A DNA stretch of 12,062 nucleotides from NCBI GenBank assembly GCA_946479225.1, contig CAMLFI010000038.1, positions 1-12,062 on the forward strand. Direction: 5' to 3'. Each line of letters begins with the position of its first letter. The stretch's first letter is position 1. This document shows positions 4,843 to 12,062 of this stretch, in pieces. The notes beneath the pieces are model-generated. The model was not told the origin of the DNA and ran no database searches. It saw only the letters and a list, made by a program, of their open reading frames with translations. The stretch comes from an uncultured Mucilaginibacter sp. GTDB lineage: Bacteria; Bacteroidota; Bacteroidia; Sphingobacteriales; Sphingobacteriaceae. The position numbers and the translations under genes are program-made.

Positions 4843-7242
4843 ATGAAGATATCATATAATTGGCTTAAAGATTTCATCCAAACCGACAAAACTCCGCAGG
4901 AGATCTCAACCATATTAACCGGAACCGGCCTCGAAGTAGAAAGCCTGGAGAAAATGCAGGCTGTTCCCGGAGGACTGGAAGGGCTGGTAATCGGCTACGT
5001 AAAAGAGCGCGCCCAGCACCCCAACGCCGACAGGCTGAGCATTACCAAAGTTGACGTAGGTGCTGGCACCGATCTGCAAATTGTTTGCGGAGCCGCCAAT
5101 GTAGCCGCAGGCCAGAAGGTGGTGGTGGCCACGGTAGGCACTACCGTTCACCCAACTACAGGCGAACCCTTTGCTATTAATAAGTCAAAGATAAGAGGCG
5201 AGGTATCTGAAGGGATGATCTGCGCCGAAGACGAGATAGGTTTAGGAACCGACCATGCAGGTATTATGGTTTTAGCCGAAGATGCCGTAGTGGGCACGCC
5301 TGCCAAGGAGTATTTTAAGCTGAACGACGACTACATGTTCGAGATCGGTTTAACCCCTAACCGTGCTGATGCAACCTCGCATTTAGGTACCGCGCGCGAT
5401 ATAGCCGCCTTTCTTAAAATAGCTATTATAAAGCCTGATGTATCTGCCTTTAAGGTGGACAACACAAGTCGCGTTATTGAGGTTGAGGTTGAGAATACAG
5501 CAGCAAGTCCGCGTTATACCGGTTTAACTATTTCGGGTATTGAGGTTAAAGAGTCGCCGCAGTGGTTAAAGGAGCGCCTGGCCGTTATTGGTGTAAGGGC
5601 AATCAATAATATTGTTGATGTTACCAACTATGTACTCCACGAATTAGGTCAGCCCCTGCATGCTTTTGATGCTGATGCCATTAAAGGCGGCAAAGTAATT
5701 GTTAAAAACTGCGCCGAAGGCACGTTGTTTAAAACATTGGACGATGTAGAGCGCAAGCTATCTGCCGATGACCTGATGATCTGCAACACGGAAACCCCTA
5801 TGTGTATTGCGGGTGTTTTTGGTGGGATAGATTCGGGTGTAACGGCAGGCACAACCAGTATATTTTTAGAAAGCGCATACTTCAATTCGGTTTCAGTTCG
5901 TAAAACCGCCAAACGGCACGGACTGAAAACTGATGCCTCGTTCCGCTTTGAACGCGGTACCGATCCAGATATGCCTGTATTTGCTTTGAAACGTGCTGCA
6001 TTGTTAATTAAAGAAGTTGCCGGTGGCAGTATCTCATCACACATTATAGATCTTTACCCTAATCCTGTTCAACCCTTCGCGGTTGAATTGCCTTATAAAA
6101 ATGTGGATAGACTGATCGGTCAGCTAATTCCCCATGAGGAAATCAAGGCCATTGTTACAGGCTTGGAGATGCAGATAGTTAACGAAACTGCCGAAGGCTT
6201 ATCGTTGCTTATACCTCCTTACCGGGTTGATGTTACCCGCGATGTAGATGTAATTGAAGATATACTGCGGATTTATGGCTATAATAATATTCACATTCCC
6301 ACTCAAGTACGGGCATCATTAAGTACTTCGCAGCGTCCCGAAAAAGATACAGTACAAAACCTGTTAAGCGATTTGCTTACTGCAAATGGCTTTAATGAGA
6401 TACTATCCAATTCACTTACCAAATCGGCTTATTCTAGTGATTTGGATTCGGCGGTGAAGATATTGAATCCATTAAGCTCTGATTTGGATGTGATGCGTCA
6501 AACTATGCTATTTTCGGGTTTAGAGGCTATTGCTTATAATCAGAACCGCCAGGCTGCTGATTTGAAGTTTTATGAGTTTGGTAAAGTATATAGTGTAAAA
6601 GAGGATAAATATATAGAGAGCCAGCGGTTTGCAATATTCATGACAGGTGATGCAACAGCCGCCGGCTGGAACCAAAAGGCAAAGGCTTCATCGTTCTATA
6701 ATTTAAAAGCGATTGTTGATGGGATTCTAAAAAAATTAAACATTGCAGATATCACTTTGGAGGATTGTACCTGCAAAAAAATGTCATACGGCTTGAATTA
6801 CATCAAAAACGGAAAAGCATTGGTTAAATTTGGCGCTGTAGGGAAAGATGCTTTGAAGAAAACCGACATAGACCGCGAAGTTTTTTATGCTGATTTCAGT
6901 TTCGACCAGATAATGCAAGTTGTTAAAAAGAACAAGATTGTATATCAGGAAATTTCCAAATTCCCGGCAGTTAAACGCGATCTGTCAATGCTGGTTGATA
7001 AAAATATCACGTTTGATCAGTTAAGACGGATAGCTCAACGCACAGAACGCAAGCTTTTGCAGGATGTAGATATTTTCGACGTTTACGAAGGCGACAAGCT
7101 TCCGGCAGGAAAAAAATCGTACGCACTGAGCTTTGTATTGCAGGATGCAGAAAAAACACTGACCGACAAAACCATTGACAGCGTTATGCAAAAAATTATG
7201 TATAACTTAGAGAAGGAAGCCGGGGCGGAGATACGTAAGTAA
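4843..7242 (+). CDS. pheT: Phenylalanyl-tRNA synthetase beta subunit
   Basis: PheT pairs with PheS to charge tRNA-Phe in the cytoplasm. I chose the ATG at 4843 (MKISYNWLKDFI, the typical PheT N-terminus), giving 799 residues, normal for the family; an in-frame ATG at 4714 would add 43 non-homologous residues and include the promoter. Domains in order: EMAP-like tRNA-binding domain about 39-150; B3/B4 region about 212-380, which includes the editing fold; B5 about 412-482, with RDVDVIEDI (466-474), where the family binds Mg; catalytic-like core about 490-690; FDX-ACB anticodon-binding domain about 706-799 (SKFPAVKRDLSMLVD...). pheS is not adjacent in this window. A palindromic spacer of 113 bases separates it from the next gene on the same strand. 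Confidence 0.97.
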   Translation: MKISYNWLKDFIQTDKTPQEISTILTGTGLEVESLEKMQAVPGGLEGLVIGYVKERAQHPNADRLSITKVDVGAGTDLQIVCGAANVAAGQKVVVATVGTTVHPTTGEPFAINKSKIRGEVSEGMICAEDEIGLGTDHAGIMVLAEDAVVGTPAKEYFKLNDDYMFEIGLTPNRADATSHLGTARDIAAFLKIAIIKPDVSAFKVDNTSRVIEVEVENTAASPRYTGLTISGIEVKESPQWLKERLAVIGVRAINNIVDVTNYVLHELGQPLHAFDADAIKGGKVIVKNCAEGTLFKTLDDVERKLSADDLMICNTETPMCIAGVFGGIDSGVTAGTTSIFLESAYFNSVSVRKTAKRHGLKTDASFRFERGTDPDMPVFALKRAALLIKEVAGGSISSHIIDLYPNPVQPFAVELPYKNVDRLIGQLIPHEEIKAIVTGLEMQIVNETAEGLSLLIPPYRVDVTRDVDVIEDILRIYGYNNIHIPTQVRASLSTSQRPEKDTVQNLLSDLLTANGFNEILSNSLTKSAYSSDLDSAVKILNPLSSDLDVMRQTMLFSGLEAIAYNQNRQAADLKFYEFGKVYSVKEDKYIESQRFAIFMTGDATAAGWNQKAKASSFYNLKAIVDGILKKLNIADITLEDCTCKKMSYGLNYIKNGKALVKFGAVGKDALKKTDIDREVFYADFSFDQIMQVVKKNKIVYQEISKFPAVKRDLSMLVDKNITFDQLRRIAQRTERKLLQDVDIFDVYEGDKLPAGKKSYALSFVLQDAEKTLTDKTIDSVMQKIMYNLEKEAGAEIRK

Positions 7243-7355
7243 TTATTGAGGGACTGAATTATTGAATTACTGATCCTGCGTATTCAATAATTTAAAACAT
7301 CAATAAAACATACACATTAAATCAATAATTCAGTAATTCAATAAATCAACAATTA
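7241..7355. repeat. Inverted repeat between pheT and the coiled-coil gene, related to 1210-1277
   Basis: The left arm (about 7241-7274, TTATTGAGGGACTGAATTATTGAATTACTGAT-type words) and the right arm (7321-7355) are imperfect reverse complements around a roughly 45-base A/T-rich centre. Reverse-complemented 7321-7349 matches 1210-1238 at 26 of 29 positions. The right arm ends directly at the GTG start of the next gene, so its translation start could be occluded if the arms pair. Confidence 0.75.
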
Positions 7356-7643
7356 GTGAGCACTGCCGCAACTTTAGATAAGGTAATCAGCAAAGCCGAG
7401 AGGTTAATAGAGCTGTGCACTGCTTTGCAGGAGGAAAACGACTTGTTGAAATTAGAGAATGAATCCCTATCGGTAGCGTTGGATGCCAGCAAAAATAAGA
7501 CAAAAGAGCTCGACGAAAAGTTGAGAGCTTTGAAGTTAGCCAAGTCATTTTCAGAAACAAATGAAAAAAGTGTTGACATTAAACAAAAAATTAACGAATT
7601 TGTGCAGGAAATAGACAAGTGTATTGTATTACTGAAAAAGTAG
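7356..7643 (+). CDS. Small coiled-coil protein next to ZapA (ZapB-like candidate)
   Basis: A 95-residue, cytoplasmic, almost wholly helical protein. It has strong heptad-like spacing from about residue 8 to 65 (LDKVISKAERLIELCTALQE, then NDLLKLENESL and KTKELDEKLRALKLAK) and a second helix at the C-terminus (INEFVQEIDKCIVLLKK). No enzyme motif or signal peptide is present. The start is GTG at 7356, since no ATG is available at the N-terminus and an in-frame stop lies 30 bases upstream (7326-7328). It is followed after 22 bases by zapA on the same strand, suggesting one transcript. Size, coiled-coil form and linkage suggest a divisome accessory analogous to E. coli ZapB, which binds ZapA. That is inference: no sequence identity to ZapB is claimed. 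Confidence 0.8.
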   Translation: MSTAATLDKVISKAERLIELCTALQEENDLLKLENESLSVALDASKNKTKELDEKLRALKLAKSFSETNEKSVDIKQKINEFVQEIDKCIVLLKK

Positions 7644-7665
7644 TGCAGAAAGTGAACAAGCTCAA

Positions 7666-7959
7666 ATGGGAGAAATCTCAATAAAAATAAATATTGCTGA
7701 CAGAGTTTACCCCTTAAAGGTGAACATGGAAGAGGAAGAAATAATACGTAGGGCAGCTAAGTTAATAAACGACCGTATAAAAGAATATCAGGAAAATTAC
7801 GCGGTTAGAGATAAGCAGGATCTGCTTGCTATGAGTGTGTTGCATTACGCCACATCATCATTAAAAGCAGAAAAAAAGGTTACCGTTGAAGATACAGAGG
7901 TAGCCGAAAAAACTTATCAGTTAGACAAATTGCTGAACGACTTTTTTTCAAAGCAGTAA
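7666..7959 (+). CDS. zapA: Cell division protein ZapA
   Basis: A 97-residue ZapA-family protein, which binds FtsZ and cross-links Z-ring protofilaments. The N-terminal part (MGEISIKINIADRVYPLKVN) is the beta-strand domain. EEEEIIRRAAKLINDRIKEY and the following YAVRDKQDLLAMSVLHYATS segment are characteristic of Bacteroidota ZapA. The C-terminal helix (about 65-97) is expected to form the dimer and tetramer coiled coil. Length is normal for the family. It follows the coiled-coil gene by 22 bases and precedes the 6S-like RNA and rny. The ATG lacks a Shine-Dalgarno sequence, and there is no intrinsic terminator directly after the stop. Confidence 0.9.
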   Translation: MGEISIKINIADRVYPLKVNMEEEEIIRRAAKLINDRIKEYQENYAVRDKQDLLAMSVLHYATSSLKAEKKVTVEDTEVAEKTYQLDKLLNDFFSKQ

Positions 7960-7972
7960 CGTTCTTTAAAAT

Positions 7973-8048
7973 AAGCTAAAAGGAGAAAGCATAAAGCTCA
8001 AAGCAACTGTCGGTTAGCTTTCGGCTTTGGTCTTTCAGCTTTAAGCTT
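7973..8048. repeat. Imperfect inverted repeat of AAAGC-type words after zapA
   Basis: A left arm at 7973-8004 and a right arm at 8017-8048, 32 bases each, match at 24 of 32 positions as reverse complements plus two G-T wobbles, around a 12-base spacer. The arms reiterate AAAGC and GCTTT. It could act as a transcript end for zapA, but no T-run follows. Its right arm overlaps the possible 6S promoter. Confidence 0.7.
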
Positions 8049-8049
8049 G
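8042..8049 (+). promoter_or_regulatory. Possible -7 element for the 6S-like RNA
   Basis: TAAGCTTG differs from TAnnTTTG at one position. A TTTC at 8019-8022 sits 19 bases upstream, where TTTG is expected. Transcription would start around 8055-8058, some 12-15 bases before the closing stem. This is weak, because the site lies inside a repeat arm. Confidence 0.3.
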
Positions 8050-8069
8050 CAACAGAGCAATTAAGATTT

Positions 8070-8235
8070 AACCGCGGTTAAATTTTGAGTTCACTATTGA
8101 AAACTTAACACTTCAATATCTAAGGATCAAGGAGGGCATGCGTTACTACAATGTATTAGCGGTAACCCATGGTCCCAAAGTATCTGCATGAAGTTTTTCA
8201 AATACATGAGCTTGAAGTTTAATCGCGGTTTTTTT
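8070..8235 (+). ncRNA. ssrS: 6S RNA-like transcript with terminal stem and intrinsic terminator
   Basis: Bases 8070-8092 and 8208-8230 pair without a break over 23 positions (five are G-U wobbles), beginning AACCGCG/CGCGGTT, and the 3' arm runs into seven T (8229-8235), so the closing stem doubles as terminator. Inside are a small 5' hairpin (TATTGAA 8095-8101 with TTCAATA 8112-8118), a long apical hairpin (CATG-C-GTTAC 8137-8146 with GTAAC-C-CATG 8162-8171) and a 3' hairpin (GTAT 8180-8183 with ATAC 8202-8205, TGAA/TTCA inside). A closing stem, a bubble flanked by small hairpins, and an apical stem is the 6S RNA plan; 6S binds RNA polymerase as a promoter mimic. Length (about 165-180) and position after zapA, as in E. 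coli zapA-ssrS, agree. The structure is seen; the 6S identity is inferred. The 5' end is approximate. Confidence 0.72.
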
Positions 8236-8258
8236 ATTTATATAACCTAAAACAAAGA

Positions 8259-9824
8259 ATGACCAATATTTTATATGTAATTATCGGGTTGCTGATAGGC
8301 GTCCCGACAGGTATCGTTGTAGGGCGGTTCCTGCTGAGAAAGCTTTTTAAAGATCAGGAAGCGGCAGCTCAGCTAAAAGTTAAAAAGATTTTGAGAGATG
8401 GCGAGAATGACGCGGAGATATTAAGAAAGAATAAATTGCTAGAGGCTAAAGAGCGTTTTCTACAAATGAAAGCCGAGCACGAGCAGGAGATAAATGCCAA
8501 AAACAACGAGATCAATCAGCGTGAGAATGGCGTTAAACAAAAAGAACAATCGTACAACCAGCGTTTGGAGAACCTTACCCGTAAGGAGAACGAACTGGAT
8601 AACACCCGTAAAAACCTGGAGCGCCAAACCGAGATAGTGGTTAAGAAACAGGAAGAGGTTGACGTGTTAAAGAATCAGCATGTACAGCAACTGGAAACTA
8701 TTGCAGGTATATCCGCAGAAGAAGCAAAAGATCAATTGGTTGAAAACCTGCGCGAGGATGCCCGTAGCAAAGCGATGGCCCAGATAAAAGATATTGTTGA
8801 CGAAGCCAAGCTAACTGCTACCAAAGAAGCCAAAAAGATAGTTATCCAAACTATACAGCGTACAGCTACCGAGGCTGCTATTGAGAACACGGTATCTATC
8901 TTTAATATAGAGAACGACGAGATCAAGGGCCGTATCATCGGTCGTGAGGGACGTAATATCCGTGCGCTTGAGGCAGCAACCGGTATTGAAATTATTGTGG
9001 ATGATACGCCTGAGGCAATTATCCTTTCGGGATTTGACCCCGTGCGCCGCGAGATAGCCCGTTTGGCTATGCACCGTTTGGTTACCGACGGACGTATTCA
9101 CCCGGCCCGTATTGAAGAAGTGGTTGCCAAAACCCGCAAGCAGATAGAAGAAGAGATTGTTGAGATCGGCGAACGTACAGTTATAGATTTAGGCATCAGC
9201 GGACTTCACCCTGAACTGATCAGAATGGTTGGCCGTATGCGCTACCGTTCATCATACGGACAGAACCTGTTACAGCACTCGCGCGAGGTGGCTAACTTCT
9301 GTGCTACTATGGCGGCTGAGCTGGGACTGAACGTTAAATTGGCTAAACGTGCAGGTTTACTACACGATATTGGTAAAGTGCCTGATGATAACCCGGAATT
9401 GCCACACGCAATTTTAGGTATGCAGTTGGCCGAGAAATATAAAGAACACCCTGAAGTGTGTAACGCCATTGGTGCTCACCACGACGAGGTGGAGATGACC
9501 TCTATGTTATCGCCGATTATTCAGGTTTGTGATGCTATATCGGGTGCGCGCCCTGGTGCGCGCCGCGAGGTGGTAGAGAGCTATATCAAGCGTTTAAAGG
9601 AGCTGGAAGAATTGGCAATGTCCTACCCTGGCGTTGAGAAAACCTTCGCTATACAGGCTGGTCGAGAGTTGCGCGTGGTGGTGGAAAGTGAAAAGATAAG
9701 CGACGCCCAGTCAGAAACGTTAGCGGCCGATATCTCTAACCGCATCCAAACTGAAATGACCTATCCGGGTCAGATCAAAGTTACGGTGATCAGGGAAACC
9801 CGTTCTGTAGCATTTGCTAAGTAA
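8259..9824 (+). CDS. rny: Ribonuclease Y
   Basis: A membrane-anchored endoribonuclease that initiates mRNA decay; 521 residues, normal for the family. One N-terminal membrane helix (about 3-28, [19 protein letters not shown]) is followed by a long charged coiled coil (about 30-200). The KH domain is at about 210-275, with [10 protein letters not shown] (224-233) carrying the GxxG loop. The HD domain is at about 335-430, with catalytic His369-Asp370 in LLHDIGK and with HHDE at 407-410. A C-terminal domain runs to 521. The ATG at 8259 starts only 23 bases after the T-run of the 6S-like RNA, so rny may depend on read-through, or on a promoter within the RNA gene that I could not identify. Identification is secure. 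Confidence 0.97.
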   Translation: MTNILYVIIGLLIGVPTGIVVGRFLLRKLFKDQEAAAQLKVKKILRDGENDAEILRKNKLLEAKERFLQMKAEHEQEINAKNNEINQRENGVKQKEQSYNQRLENLTRKENELDNTRKNLERQTEIVVKKQEEVDVLKNQHVQQLETIAGISAEEAKDQLVENLREDARSKAMAQIKDIVDEAKLTATKEAKKIVIQTIQRTATEAAIENTVSIFNIENDEIKGRIIGREGRNIRALEAATGIEIIVDDTPEAIILSGFDPVRREIARLAMHRLVTDGRIHPARIEEVVAKTRKQIEEEIVEIGERTVIDLGISGLHPELIRMVGRMRYRSSYGQNLLQHSREVANFCATMAAELGLNVKLAKRAGLLHDIGKVPDDNPELPHAILGMQLAEKYKEHPEVCNAIGAHHDEVEMTSMLSPIIQVCDAISGARPGARREVVESYIKRLKELEELAMSYPGVEKTFAIQAGRELRVVVESEKISDAQSETLAADISNRIQTEMTYPGQIKVTVIRETRSVAFAK

Positions 9825-9841
9825 GAATAATTAATTATGTT

Positions 9842-9898
9842 ATGCTGAACATGTTTTAGCGTCTCACCGTAAGTGAGATGTCGAAGCAAGTTCGGCAT
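9842..9898. repeat. 57-base symmetrical palindrome between rny and the DUF962 gene (REP-like)
   Basis: Each arm is 26 bases around a 5-base loop CGTAA. The outer part, ATGCTGAAC (9842-9850), pairs with GTTCGGCAT (9890-9898). The middle, 9851-9861 with 9879-9889, has two mismatches and several wobbles. The inner part, TCTCAC (9862-9867), pairs with GTGAGA (9873-9878). From memory, elements starting ATGCTGAAC with a TCTCAC core are common between genes in sphingobacteria, so this is probably a dispersed REP-like element. No T-run follows. Confidence 0.8.
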
Positions 9899-9917
9899 TA
9901 CGTCTTTTATAGGCTTT

Positions 9918-10427
9918 ATGAAAAATCAACCCAAAGCTAAACAGCCGCAAATTGAGAAGCGCCCGGTGGACGTTCTGCTGGATGAGTACACCTCATTTCA
10001 TACCAATCCCACCAATCGCATTATTAATTATTTCTGCATACCGTTGGTTAGCTTTGGTATACTGGCGTTCGTATGGTCCATCCCCTTCCCGCAACTTGAG
10101 TTTTTGGGTAAGAACCAAACCTTCGTCAACTGGGCTTCGTTTGTGGTGGCGTTTTCTCTTTATTATTATCTGCGACTGTCACCAATGCTGTCTTACCTGA
10201 TGCTATTTTGCCTGGGCGTCTTTAGCTACGTAATTGTGTCATTAGAGCAGAATTTCGTATTGGCGCAGATCGGGTTGATACTTTTTGTAATAGGGAACAT
10301 TGGGCAACTGATAGGCTATAAAAAAGAAGGCCGCAGACCCATCTTCGCGCAGGATTTTAAATTTATGCTGATAGGCCCGATGTGGCTTTTTGGTTTGATC
10401 TTAAAAAAGTTCAAGATCAAATACTAA
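9918..10427 (+). CDS. DUF962 / Mpo1-like small membrane protein
   Basis: A 169-residue membrane protein starting at ATG 9918 (MKNQPKAKQPQIEKRPVDVL). An earlier in-frame ATG at 9873 would begin inside the palindrome and is less likely. Family marks are DEYTSFHTNPTNRIINYFCIP near the start (residues 22-42) and IGYKKEGRRPIFAQDFKFML near the end (132-151). About four hydrophobic segments lie between: roughly 38-55, 69-87, 89-107 and 112-132, with another near 147-162. Yeast Mpo1 in this family is an iron-dependent dioxygenase of 2-hydroxy fatty acid alpha-oxidation. The first family His is present (His28 in HxxxxN), but the second is Asn37 and the His of the QxxGH motif is Tyr134, so catalysis is doubtful. 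No partner gene is evident nearby. Confidence 0.8.
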   Translation: MKNQPKAKQPQIEKRPVDVLLDEYTSFHTNPTNRIINYFCIPLVSFGILAFVWSIPFPQLEFLGKNQTFVNWASFVVAFSLYYYLRLSPMLSYLMLFCLGVFSYVIVSLEQNFVLAQIGLILFVIGNIGQLIGYKKEGRRPIFAQDFKFMLIGPMWLFGLILKKFKIKY

Positions 10428-10719
10428 ACACAAATCTCCAATTTCCCAGTCCACTCCGGTGTTCCAAAAAATATAAAGCATCTAAAAAACTGTAAATGCG
10501 TTGACGGTATTAAATACTTGATTTTTAATACTTTATTGTTTTTAGGTGGAACAGTTTGGAACACTTTGAAACTACTTATAAGTCAGGAAATTTAGCTGTG
10601 GGTAGCATTTAATAAGCTGTTTTTCAAGTGCTTGTGGGGTTTTAAAAAATATCTTCCTTTTTGGAACAGTTTGGAACACCCCACGGTTGGTTTTGGAACA
10701 CTACCTCCCTCGCTCCAAA
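10428..10719. other. Convergent spacer between the DUF962 gene and ligA, with GGAACA repeats
   Basis: No gene is seen. TGGAACAGTTTGGAACAC is present twice, identically, at 10547-10564 and 10662-10679. A partial copy TTTTGGAACAC is at 10691-10701 and its exact inverse GTGTTCCAAAA at 10459-10469. An A/T hairpin GTATTAAA/TTTAATAC (10507-10514 with 10524-10531) followed by T-rich DNA might end the DUF962 transcript. Confidence 0.75.
10507..10543 (+). terminator. Weak terminator candidate after the DUF962 gene
   Basis: An 8-base perfect but all-A/T-rich stem (10507-10514 with 10524-10531, 9-base loop) is followed by TTTATTGTTTTT. The stem is weak, so confidence is low. Confidence 0.3.

Positions 10720-12062
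<1,343 letters not shown>

Noticed and set aside
9873..9917. 15-residue N-terminal extension of the DUF962 protein
   Set aside because: It begins within the right arm of the 57-base palindrome. The ATG at 9918 leads into a normal charged N-terminus.
10459..10701. CRISPR-like reading of the GGAACA repeats
   Set aside because: Only two full copies, an irregular interval, and no cas genes or leader.

Overview
The window looks like core chromosome of a Bacteroidota bacterium, most likely a sphingobacterium close to Mucilaginibacter or Pedobacter. This rests on protein character and signals, not on a search. Start codons lack Shine-Dalgarno sequences and sit behind A/T-rich leaders. Promoter-like TAnnTTTG boxes occur upstream of the tRNA operon and pheT. 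The gene set also fits: an OmpA protein with a TSP3-type linker, an 800-residue PheT, ZapA and RNase Y.

Layout. Bases 1-1529 (minus strand) hold a tRNA-Thr(TGT), tRNA-Tyr(GTA), tRNA-Gly(TCC), tRNA-Thr(GGT), tuf operon, with a promoter candidate near 1671-1700. Bases 1530-2172 are a long, hairpin-rich intergenic stretch. An OmpA-family outer-membrane protein (2173-3525) follows and ends in a good intrinsic terminator. Bases 3600-3890 hold palindromes and a doubtful 40-residue ORF. A NUDIX hydrolase (minus strand, 3892-4488) and pheT (plus strand, 4843-7242) diverge from a repeat-rich spacer. Next come a ZapB-like small coiled-coil gene, zapA, a 6S-like RNA (8070-8235) and rny (RNase Y), all on the plus strand. 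A small DUF962/Mpo1-like membrane protein follows a 57-base palindrome. The window ends inside ligA (minus strand), which is cut by the right edge.

How the genes relate. Most are housekeeping genes: translation (EF-Tu, four tRNAs, PheRS beta), cell division (ZapA plus a putative coiled-coil partner), RNA turnover and transcription control (RNase Y, 6S RNA), DNA repair and replication (LigA), and envelope anchoring (OmpA). Two gene orders match distant bacteria. The tRNA-tuf order equals E. coli thrU-tyrU-glyT-thrT-tufB, and the zapA-6S linkage resembles E. coli zapA-ssrS.

I see no defence system, prophage, transposase or CRISPR array. The most unusual signal is in the spacers. Nearly every one carries an inverted repeat whose arms are built from a short reiterated word (TTTCGGAT, TTGAATTACTGA, AAAGC, TTGCTCCGC, TGGAACAG), and one word type recurs at two distant loci. 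The best candidates for under-described biology are these word-palindromes, the 6S-like RNA and the ZapA-adjacent coiled-coil protein.
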